Positions 41,210-48,734 of a stretch of DNA of 48,734 nucleotides are shown one piece after another. This stretch comes from an uncultured Eggerthellaceae bacterium (GTDB taxonomy: Bacteria; Actinomycetota; Coriobacteriia; Coriobacteriales; Eggerthellaceae): contig CANQRF010000013.1 of assembly GCA_947626195.1 (NCBI GenBank), positions 1 to 48,734 of the forward strand. Reading direction: 5' to 3'. The notes under the pieces are model-generated. The model saw nothing but the letters and a program-made list of their open reading frames with translations, had not been told where the DNA came from and ran no database searches. The position numbers were made by a program, and so were the translations under genes. Position 1 is the first letter of the stretch. Every line of letters starts with the position of its first letter.

Positions 41210-42565
41210 TCACTCCTCCGATGCCGCAAACGACGCTGCCTGTGCGCCGATGTCGCTTCGATACTGCTTGCCCTCGAAGTTGATCAGCTCGCAAGCTTGA
41301 TAGGCCCGTTCGCGCGCCTCTTCGAAATCTTCTCCGAGCGCCACCACATTGAGCACGCGCCCCCCGCTCGTGACGAGCTCGCCGTCGTAATTGAGCGCCG
41401 TTCCCGCATGGAACACCATCACGCCCTCGAGCGCCTCCGCCTCTTCGACACCGAGGATGACCTTGCCCTTTTCATAGCTTCCCGGGTAGCCCTCGCTTGC
41501 CAGCACCACGCACACCGCCCAAAGCGGCGACCACGCAAGGCTGACATCCTGCGGTCTGCCATCCGCCACCGCCTCCATGATGTCGACGAGGTCGGATTCC
41601 ATACGCACGAGCACCGCCTGGGTCTCGGGGTCGCCGAAACGCGCGTTGAACTCAACGATACGCGGGCCGCCCTCACCGAGCATGAATCCGCCGTAGAGCA
41701 CGCCGCGATAATCCATGTCGAAGCTATCGGCCTCAGCGTTTTCTCCTGCCATGTCGGCACCGTCGCAAACGGCAGCCGGCATCGTGGCCGTCGGCAGCGT
41801 CGCCCGCGCTGCTTTCTCCATGATCTCGCGCATCGCGGTGAATTCCTCGTCGGTCACCATCGGCACCGGAGAATATGCTCCCATGCCGCCCGTGTTCGGC
41901 CCGCGGTCGCCGTCGAAGGCGCGTTTATGATCTTGAGCGCATTCCATGCAAAACGCTTTGCCCTCCGTTACGAAGGCGAGAAGCGAACATTCGATGCCGC
42001 TCATAAACTCCTCGATGAGCACCGTCTGCCCCGCATCGCCGAATGCTCCGTCGAAACAGGCACGCACGGCGTCTTCTGCAGCCGCGACCGTTTCCGCCAC
42101 GACCACGCCCTTGCCCGCCGCAAGGCCATCGGCCTTCACGACGATCGGCGCACCCTGTTCGCGCACATAGGAAAGCGCTGCATCCGCCTTGTCAAACACC
42201 TTGGCGGCAGCACTCGGGATTTGCGCGCGCTCCATGAAACGCTTGCTGTAGGATTTGCTTCCCTCAAGACGCGCGCCGCTCGCGTTCGGCCCAAAGACCA
42301 ACACGTCGGCCTCGCGAAGCTTGTCTGCAACGCCAGCGACAAGGGGAGCCTCGGGCCCGATGACCACCATGTCGATGCCATACTCTTCGACAAAGCCCAA
42401 AACCGAGTCCGCATCGAGGATGTCAACACTCGAAACGTTGGTCGCCACCTGCGCCGTGCCGCCATTGCCGGGCGCAACATAGAGCTTTTCGCAGCGCGGA
42501 GACTGGGCGAGCTTCCATGCGATGGCATGCTCGCGACCGCCCGACCCTAACACCAAGATGTTCAT
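41210..42565 (-). CDS. purD: Phosphoribosylamine--glycine ligase
   Basis: Second step of purine synthesis: ATP-dependent joining of phosphoribosylamine and glycine. The 451 residues from the ATG at 42565 start MNILVLGSGGREHAIAWKL, the family's N-terminal signature; a start ten codons earlier is less likely. The ATP-grasp part shows VVKADGLAAGKGVVVAET and EEFMSGIECSLLAF, and FNARFGDPETQAVL holds metal ligands. An insert around residues 275-290 (CDGADMAGENAEADSFDMD) is longer than usual. It lies between purA and the HemW-like gene, all on the same strand. Confidence 0.96.
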   Translation of the reverse strand: MNILVLGSGGREHAIAWKLAQSPRCEKLYVAPGNGGTAQVATNVSSVDILDADSVLGFVEEYGIDMVVIGPEAPLVAGVADKLREADVLVFGPNASGARLEGSKSYSKRFMERAQIPSAAAKVFDKADAALSYVREQGAPIVVKADGLAAGKGVVVAETVAAAEDAVRACFDGAFGDAGQTVLIEEFMSGIECSLLAFVTEGKAFCMECAQDHKRAFDGDRGPNTGGMGAYSPVPMVTDEEFTAMREIMEKAARATLPTATMPAAVCDGADMAGENAEADSFDMDYRGVLYGGFMLGEGGPRIVEFNARFGDPETQAVLVRMESDLVDIMEAVADGRPQDVSLAWSPLWAVCVVLASEGYPGSYEKGKVILGVEEAEALEGVMVFHAGTALNYDGELVTSGGRVLNVVALGEDFEEARERAYQACELINFEGKQYRSDIGAQAASFAASEE

Positions 42566-42635
42566 TGCTTCCTGTCCTTCACGACAACTAGCCAAAACGG
42601 CCTATGGGCATCGCTGACGAATGCCTGCCGTACCC

Positions 42636-43955
<1,320 letters not shown>

Positions 43956-44056
43956 GTGCTCCTATCCTTTCGGTACCTTCCGTCGTTCTTTCCGTACCAT
44001 CCCTCTAGTATAGCGAATCGTCACCGCGCTTCACGGCATAGCCGTACGATCCCCCG

Positions 44057-45448
44057 CTAGAGCGCGCCACCCAAACGCGATGCGTCGAAGTAGTCGTCGA
44101 ATTTCGTTTGCTCGGGGATAAACGCCAGCGTGATGTCGCGCGTCGGACCATTGCGATGCTTCGCGACAATCAATTCTGCCGTGCCAAATTCAGGACGGCC
44201 CGACTCCTCGCCTTCGAGCTCATCCATCGAACGGTCGATGAACATCACGATGTCGGCGTCTTGTTCGATGGAACCCGATTCGCGCAGATCCGCGAGCACG
44301 GGGCGCTTCTGCTTGCGGTATTCCACTTGCCGCGAAAGCTGGGAAAGCGCAATCACCGGCATATTCATCTCCTTGGCGAGCACCTTGAGGCCACGCGAGA
44401 TCTCCCCCACCTCCACGGCGCGGTTGCCGTCACGCCGCGTCATCGTCGGTTGCATGAGCTGCAGATAGTCAACGATGATGAGCCCGTTTCCGTTTTCCTG
44501 TGCGTGGCGGAGCTCACGCCGTGCCTTCGCACGTGCTTCCAAAATGGAAAGCCCCGGGGAGTCGTCGATGTAGAGATCGAGATTGGAAAGCGTGTTCGTC
44601 GCCTTCGCGAGAGGCTCCCAATCGCCATCCTGAATGTTTCCCGACCGCACCTTGGAAAGGCTGAGCGATGCCTCGGCGCAAAGGATACGTTGCGCAAGCT
44701 GGCTCGCGCTCATCTCCAAGGAGAAAAACGCCACCGACGTTCCCCTGATCGCCGAACGAACGGCAAGATTCAAGGCGAAGGCCGTCTTGCCCACGCCGGG
44801 GCGCGCCGCCAAGATGATGAGATCGCCTCCACGAAACCCATGGAAGAGACTATCGACGTCTTTGAAACCCGACGGCACGCCCGCCATCGAGCCCTTCTTG
44901 TCGGAAAGCTTGATAATCTCTTCATAGGTGTTCATCAAGAGGTCCTTCATCTTGATGAACGACGAGGAAATGCGTTTCTCAGTGACGTTGAACAGGGTTT
45001 TCTCCGCATCCTCGACGATTTCGTTGATGTCGTCGGGAGCGTTGTAGGCAAGCGCGTTCAGCTCGGCGGAGGCGCGCACCAAATCGCGCTGCAACGCCGT
45101 CCGCTTCACGATCTCGGTATGCCTCTGCCATGCGGTGAGGGCAAAGGTGTTGTCTGAAAGCTCAATGAGATAGTTGCGGCCACCCGCCGCTTCGAGCGTG
45201 CCCTTCGATTCGAGGGTGTCGGCGAGCGCGATCGGGTCTGGCGTGATATTGCGCACCGTGAGATCGGCGATCGATTCAAAAATCACTTGGTGAGCAGGCC
45301 GGAAGAAATTCTCTGGCTTGAGGCGAAGGACGATTTCCTCAGCCACCTCGGCGCTGAGCAGACAGGCGGCAAGCACCGATTGCTCCGCTTCGATATTATT
45401 GGGGAGCGAGGCATGCTTGGTCGACGTTTCCGCCTTCTGAGCCGCCAT
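44057..45448 (-). CDS. dnaB: Replicative DNA helicase DnaB
   Basis: The hexameric helicase that unwinds DNA at the replication fork. The N-terminal domain (about 15-115: LPNNIEAEQSVLAACL) binds primase. A linker follows, then the RecA-like motor with Walker A RPGVGKT (216-222), VAFFSLEMSASQLAQRIL, IIVDYLQLM (Walker B) and LSQLSRQVEYR. At 463 residues it has no intein or insert. It stands after rplI in the conserved rpsF-ssb-rpsR-rplI-dnaB order. Start site GGAGGCAGGAAAGC. Confidence 0.97.
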   Translation of the reverse strand: MAAQKAETSTKHASLPNNIEAEQSVLAACLLSAEVAEEIVLRLKPENFFRPAHQVIFESIADLTVRNITPDPIALADTLESKGTLEAAGGRNYLIELSDNTFALTAWQRHTEIVKRTALQRDLVRASAELNALAYNAPDDINEIVEDAEKTLFNVTEKRISSSFIKMKDLLMNTYEEIIKLSDKKGSMAGVPSGFKDVDSLFHGFRGGDLIILAARPGVGKTAFALNLAVRSAIRGTSVAFFSLEMSASQLAQRILCAEASLSLSKVRSGNIQDGDWEPLAKATNTLSNLDLYIDDSPGLSILEARAKARRELRHAQENGNGLIIVDYLQLMQPTMTRRDGNRAVEVGEISRGLKVLAKEMNMPVIALSQLSRQVEYRKQKRPVLADLRESGSIEQDADIVMFIDRSMDELEGEESGRPEFGTAELIVAKHRNGPTRDITLAFIPEQTKFDDYFDASRLGGAL

Positions 45449-45634
45449 GCTTTCCTGCCTCCTCTAACATTGGCTTCGCCAAAAACTCACAAACCTATTG
45501 AGCGGAGGATGCGTTTTCTCGCACCGCCAAGACCCAAGATCTCCTTTTGGACTCTTCTGCCTTGAACCGCCTTGAACCGATCGGTCCGTTATCGCACCCG
45601 TCCGCTCCGTTAAATGCAAAACGAGAACCGCTCG

Positions 45635-46228
45635 TTATTCGGCGTTTTCCTCGACGACAACGACAACGGAATCTTCCGGATCAACTTCCTCGATCAGCTC
45701 GACAACCTCGGCAACCGTCTCTGCAGCCTCTTCGGCGGCCTCTTGCGCAACCGCCTCTTCGTTAGCAGGCTCAGCGAAGTCGGCTTCGCTTCCAACGAGC
45801 ACGTTCACCTTCGCCTTGATGTCGCGATAAATCGAGATGCCAACCGTGTGCAGTCCCGCGGTCTTGATCGGCTTGCCGAGCTCAACGCGACGACGATCGA
45901 CCTCGATGCCCAAATCGTTCATGATCGCATCGGCGACGTTCGGAGCGGTGACCGAGCCGAACAGCTGACCTTCATCGCCGACTTGGGCAATGACCTTCAC
46001 CGTCTTGTCGTTGAGGCTTTCCGCGAGCTTGTTCGCATCGGCAATGCGCACCTCTTCGCGCTTCGCGATGTTGTTACGGCGCTCTTCGAGTTGGCGCAGG
46101 TTGCCCTTTGTCGCTTTGATGGCGTAGCCCTGGGTAAACAGGTAATTGTTGGCAAAGCCGGGTGCAACTTCGATGACATCGCCCTCGCCGCCTTTGCCTC
46201 TCAGCTCCTTCAATAAGATTACTTTCAT
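45635..46228 (-). CDS. rplI: 50S ribosomal protein L9 with long acidic C-terminal extension
   Basis: Ribosomal protein L9 from the ATG at 46228 (AGGGAGGCGAC site). The N-terminal rRNA-binding domain MKVILLKELRGKGGEGDVIE and NNYLFTQGYAIKATKGN are clear, and the C-terminal domain ends near residue 150. It then continues with about 45 residues rich in Glu, Ala and Val (EEAVAQEAAEEAAETVAEVV), making 197 residues against the usual 148-150. Such acidic tails occur in some actinobacterial ribosomal proteins; their role is not known. Confidence 0.96.
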   Translation of the reverse strand: MKVILLKELRGKGGEGDVIEVAPGFANNYLFTQGYAIKATKGNLRQLEERRNNIAKREEVRIADANKLAESLNDKTVKVIAQVGDEGQLFGSVTAPNVADAIMNDLGIEVDRRRVELGKPIKTAGLHTVGISIYRDIKAKVNVLVGSEADFAEPANEEAVAQEAAEEAAETVAEVVELIEEVDPEDSVVVVVEENAE

Positions 46229-46238
46229 GTCGCCTCCC

Positions 46239-46502
46239 TTAGTTGCGGTTCCGGCGATCGCCACGGCCGCTCACTGCGGGAACCGTGTAAGGCATAAGCG
46301 CCATAACGCGTGCGCGTTTCACCGCGTTGGCGATGTCGCGTTGATGCTGGGTGCAAGCGCCTGTCACGCGGCGAGGCTTGATCTTGCCGCGATCGGTGAC
46401 GAACTTACGCAGCATCTGCGTGTCCTTATAGTCAATGTATTCCGTGCCGTCCTTGCAAAACTGGCAGTATTTGCGACGCGGCTGCTTGGCATATTCAGCC
46501 AT
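46239..46502 (-). CDS. rpsR: 30S ribosomal protein S18
   Basis: An 87-residue small-subunit protein that pairs with S6. KYCQFCKDG (C13, C16) and GACTQHQ (C50) suggest the zinc-binding C+ form of S18. [22 protein letters not shown] is the conserved RNA-binding core (shown in part). The C-terminal part has a small basic tail. It sits between ssb and rplI with short gaps. Confidence 0.97.
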   Translation of the reverse strand: MAEYAKQPRRKYCQFCKDGTEYIDYKDTQMLRKFVTDRGKIKPRRVTGACTQHQRDIANAVKRARVMALMPYTVPAVSGRGDRRNRN

Positions 46503-46594
46503 GCTCTACTCTCTTTCCTTCATCAACGCCCTTGGGACCTTCAAAGGAAGAGGCGAAGATTCGCCTCTCCGAAAGCCAGAGCGCTTCCTGTCAC

Positions 46595-47071
46595 TTAAAA
46601 CGGGATGTCGTCGTCGTAGACCGTCGCATCGGTGTCAACTGCCGGAGCCGCCGGCGCCGAATAGGCGCTCTGACCGTAATTACCGCCGTAGTTGCTCCCA
46701 TAGTTTCCACCGTAATTGCCGCCCTGCGAACCTTGACTATCGCCGCGGTTCGACATGAGCTCCAGTTCGTCGACGATTACCTCGATCTTCGATCGTTTTT
46801 GACCATCGCGTTCCCATTGGCTCCAACGAAGCTTTCCCTCAATTGCCACCTTGGCGCCTTTCGTCAAAAACCTCGAAAGGCTCTCGCCTCGTGCACCGAA
46901 CATCGTGCAGTCGATGAAATTCGGATAGTCTTCCCACTCGCCTGTCTGCTGGTTGCGTCTGCGATCATTGACCGCAACGCCGAAACCTAAGACGGGAAGC
47001 CCCGACGCCGTCGAGCGCAACTCCGGATCGCGCGTTAGATTGCCGCTGATGATAACCCGATTGATACTCAT
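46595..47071 (-). CDS. ssb: Single-stranded DNA-binding protein
   Basis: 158 residues from the ATG at 47071 (AGAGGAAGATT site); longer frames lack a site. The OB fold is at 1-105: INRVIISGNLTRDPELRSTA, FIDCTMFGARGESLSRFL, KLRWSQWERDGQKRSKIEV. Then a Gly/Asn/Tyr-rich linker (GGNYGGNYGSNYGGNYG) and the conserved acidic tip DDDIPF that binds partner proteins. It lies between rpsF and rpsR, as in most bacteria. Confidence 0.97.
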   Translation of the reverse strand: MSINRVIISGNLTRDPELRSTASGLPVLGFGVAVNDRRRNQQTGEWEDYPNFIDCTMFGARGESLSRFLTKGAKVAIEGKLRWSQWERDGQKRSKIEVIVDELELMSNRGDSQGSQGGNYGGNYGSNYGGNYGQSAYSAPAAPAVDTDATVYDDDIPF

Positions 47072-47152
47072 AATCTTCCTCTTCCCATGCTTCGTGATGC
47101 AAACCGGCACCACCTGAGGCTGCCTGTGCTCGATCGAACGCACAGACGCGAA

Positions 47153-47446
47153 CTAATCGCGATCGTCTCGACGCACGATCATATGGCGCTCCACCGCATC
47201 GGTGATGCGCAGAATACGATCGAGCTCAGCAATGTTTTCGGGATCGGCATGGAAATCAATCAGCGTGTAATCGCCGTCGGTCAAACCGTTGATTTCGTAA
47301 GCCAGTTTGCGCTTTCCCCATTCCTCGACGTTGTCGATCACGCCGTTGCTCGACGTAATCGCCGTATCGATACGCTTCATCACGGCCAAACGGGATTCGT
47401 CGTCAATGGTTGGAGCGACAAAGAACAGCAGTTCATAAGCTTTCAT
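47153..47446 (-). CDS. rpsF: 30S ribosomal protein S6
   Basis: A 97-residue S6. MKAYELLFFVAPTIDDESRL, GKRKLAYEINGLTDGDYTLI and IDFHADPENIAELDRILRI are the family blocks. No glutamate-rich tail is present. It is the first gene of the rpsF-ssb-rpsR-rplI-dnaB cluster, with a strong site (GGAGGTGAGCTG). Its promoter must be in the unusual stretch 47447-47721. Confidence 0.96.
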   Translation of the reverse strand: MKAYELLFFVAPTIDDESRLAVMKRIDTAITSSNGVIDNVEEWGKRKLAYEINGLTDGDYTLIDFHADPENIAELDRILRITDAVERHMIVRRDDRD

Positions 47447-47490
47447 CAGCTCACCTCCTCTGGACTAAACGGCTTCAGCAGGGTGAATAT

Positions 47491-47519
47491 GCCGCCGAAG
47501 CAGGAATCGAACCTGCCTA
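47491..47519 (-). other. tRNA-like 3' fragment (T arm and acceptor strand only)
   Basis: The minus strand reads GGCAGGTTCGATTCCTGC followed by TTCGGCGGCA. This is a perfect T arm (GCAGG / TTCGATT / CCTGC) with an acceptor-like strand. No complementary 5' acceptor strand, D arm or anticodon arm is found within 100 nt, and CCA is absent. It could be an attachment-site scar or the relic of a tRNA. Confidence 0.6.
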
Positions 47520-47641
47520 TCTTACTGAAAATCTCGCGACGAGTCAAAGCTTCTTTTCCCTGCCGATCCCTCTTTGCGCCACCGCCCTCCAATCGCCTAA
47601 GAGCGGTCAAAAGTTATAGTGAACGACACATGGCAGGTTTA

Positions 47642-47746
47642 TGTCGCAGATTTGTCGAACTATTGACGGAGAAATTCTCGTGCTTTGTCGGAAATCTGTC
47701 GGAGCAGCTGTCGTTGTTTTGTCAGAGATTTTCCTCTCCGTTGTCG
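47642..47746. repeat. TGTCG motif array phased at about 11 bp
   Basis: TGTCG (or one-base variants) begins at 47642, 47653, 47664 (TGACG), 47686, 47697, 47709, 47720 (TGTCA) and 47742, so nearly every start is 11 bp, or a multiple of it, from the last. This puts the motifs on one face of the helix. The array starts beyond and runs into the 3' end of the acidic-tail gene at 47722, upstream of rpsF. Confidence 0.6.
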
Positions 47747-48342
47747 CCTTCTCCGTCCGAGTTGAGACTGCCATCCGCCGCAGCGTCGTCCGTCGCCGCA
47801 CCACCATCAGGCATTTCGCCCTCGACGTTTTCCACATTTTCTTCGTCGCTTTCAAGGTAACGGCTTTCGATTTCCTCGTCGGCGTATTCTTCGGCAGCTT
47901 TCAAGCCCTCCATGAAATTCGGCGCATCGCCGATGAAGGCGATCTCCTCCTCGAAGAGCGGGCAGTTTGCCTTGTCGAGCTCGTAGAGGTAGCACACCGC
48001 ATAGCCCGTCGGCGCTCCCGGCACGCCGCCCTCCGCAATGAGCGCATCTTTCATGCCGTCGTCGGTGTCGATGTATCCGTCATAGCAGAACGCATAGGCG
48101 TTTGCACCGCGCGCCCGTGCGACGGTATGACGCGCATCCTCGAAACACGCGTCCACCGTATCGCCTGGATGGGTCTCAAGAAAGAGATTGTCTTTGACGA
48201 CGAGAGCGCTTGTGGGAACGACCGCCTCCCCCTGCTCCATCTTCTCACGTGCTTCTTCCAGAACATAGACGAGCACTTTTTCCAAAATCTCGGGAATTTG
48301 CGGCACTTCGTCATACGTTTTCTCAAGTCTCCGATCAGGCAC
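47722..48342 (-). CDS. Conserved-looking hypothetical protein with acidic C-terminal tail
   Basis: The 206 residues are not assigned to a family I recognise. The start is GTG at 48342, preceded by AGGAG. About residues 1-150 look like a folded cytoplasmic domain (VLEEAREKMEQGEAVVPTSA, DARHTVARARGANAYAF with CYDGYIDT, YAVCYLYELDKANCPLFEEE). Residues 155-206 are very rich in Asp, Glu, Gly and Ser and probably disordered. There is no signal peptide or membrane helix. It lies upstream of and collinear with rpsF, about 275 nt away. The terminal codons fall in the TGTCG-phased array. Expression is plausible given the good start site; function is unknown. Confidence 0.75.
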   Translation of the reverse strand: MPDRRLEKTYDEVPQIPEILEKVLVYVLEEAREKMEQGEAVVPTSALVVKDNLFLETHPGDTVDACFEDARHTVARARGANAYAFCYDGYIDTDDGMKDALIAEGGVPGAPTGYAVCYLYELDKANCPLFEEEIAFIGDAPNFMEGLKAAEEYADEEIESRYLESDEENVENVEGEMPDGGAATDDAAADGSLNSDGEGDNGEENL

Positions 48343-48409
48343 ATTTGCTCCTCTCTCGCAATCTGTCGCCGTATAGTGTAGTGGAAAATCGCAAGAACCA
48401 TGAGACAGA

Positions 48410-48577
48410 CTAAGATCTCTCGTGCTGATTCTCCTCCATGTCCTTGCGGATGAGCCTCTTCAAATAGGCGGCACGGTTGCCGATGTGCTGCATCCACTCA
48501 ACGAGGTCGGGGTCGGTGTTGCGGTTGAGGTCGAAGCCGATATGGGCGATGGTTTTCTTTCTATAGCGCCACGGCAT
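48410..48577 (-). CDS. Small ribbon-helix-helix-like protein
   Basis: The 55 residues from the ATG at 48577 read in part KKTIAHIGFDLNRNTDPDLV and RAAYLKRLIRKDMEE. A beta strand followed by two helices of this spacing suits the ribbon-helix-helix (CopG/MetJ-like) fold of small DNA-binding proteins. The frame remains open to a GTG at 48670, but those 31 residues overlap a perfect hairpin and look non-coding. Neither start has a clear ribosome-binding site, so the true start is uncertain; it may have been changed by insertion of the element at the right edge. It lies upstream of the acidic-tail protein on the same strand. Confidence 0.6.
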   Translation of the reverse strand: MPWRYRKKTIAHIGFDLNRNTDPDLVEWMQHIGNRAAYLKRLIRKDMEENQHERS

Positions 48578-48664
48578 AGGCGTACGATCGTGAATTTGGT
48601 AGAATAGGAGCCAGCAAAGCCCGTCAGCGGTTAACTGGTTACGGGCGGCGCGGCTAAAATCATG

Positions 48665-48687
48665 AACCACCCTTCAAAAGGGTGGTT
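48665..48687. repeat. Perfect hairpin at the right edge, resembling an IS200/IS605-type end
   Basis: AACCACCCTT (48665-48674), CAA, AAGGGTGGTT (48678-48687) is a 10-bp stem with a 3-nt loop, followed 11 nt later by a small GGGG-GTATAA-CCCC hairpin. Subterminal hairpins of this look are typical of IS200/IS605 ends, but no transposase falls within the window. A terminator is less likely because no T tract follows. Confidence 0.45.
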
Positions 48688-48734
48688 TGCTCTGGGGGTA
48701 TAACCCCAAGGAAGACCGGCAGCGTCTCAAGGCG

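Noticed and set aside
47460-47600. Complete tRNA or tmRNA gene on the minus strand
   Set aside because: The T arm is perfect, but no 5' acceptor strand, D arm or encoded CCA, and no tmRNA tag-coding part, could be found.

Overview
The window looks like a chromosomal segment of a moderately high-GC anaerobic actinobacterium. A gut or oral member of the Coriobacteriia (Eggerthellaceae-like) is my best guess. That is an inference from the gene content: ferredoxin-linked 2-oxoacid oxidoreductases, a Tat/lipobox DUF362 protein, a giant Cna/Spy0128-type surface protein, many flavoproteins, and the order rpsF-ssb-rpsR-rplI-dnaB. No species is assigned.

Left part (1-6.7 kb): the C-terminal end of a DUF4143 ATPase meets a five-gene minus-strand operon. 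The operon encodes a phenylacetate-CoA ligase-like enzyme, a LysR effector domain without its DNA-binding part, and a three-polypeptide 2-oxoacid:ferredoxin oxidoreductase (gamma-delta fusion, alpha, beta). The joint chemistry would interconvert 2-oxoacids, acyl-CoA and free acids, with reduced ferredoxin and ATP. A terminator-like hairpin sits in the leader.

6.7-10.8 kb is accessory DNA. A tRNA-Phe gene is followed by a small nested-palindrome element bearing inverted and direct copies of the tRNA 3' end. Two convergent AlbA_2/HATPase regulators follow. One is bracketed by arrays of a 20-bp-period operator-like repeat; the other has a large palindrome over its promoter.

10.8-24.6 kb: a 3624-residue VWA/Cna/FctA-type surface protein with an atypical sorting signal is translationally coupled (ATGA) to a small zinc-ribbon/AP2 DNA-binding protein. 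A CmpB-type membrane protein lies beyond an AT-rich leader.

24.7-32 kb: a VapBC-like toxin-antitoxin pair is followed by a TetR-controlled redox cluster (flavoprotein, aldo/keto reductase, flavodoxin, DUF362 lipoprotein). Its two main promoters share nearly the same operator module. An RloA/RloB (AbiL-like) defence pair comes next.

32-39 kb: NAD(P)H-hydrate epimerase, an ABC-2 exporter divergent from a membrane-bound LuxR regulator, and an IS110 element with a structured leader that could hold a bridge RNA.

39-48.7 kb is the conserved core: prepilin peptidase, a HemW-like radical SAM protein, purD, purA, dnaB, rplI, rpsR, ssb and rpsF. Odd non-coding DNA lies upstream of rpsF (a tRNA-like 3' fragment and an 11-bp-phased TGTCG array). 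The right edge has a hairpin resembling an IS200/IS605 end. All function calls come from reading the sequence; no database was searched.
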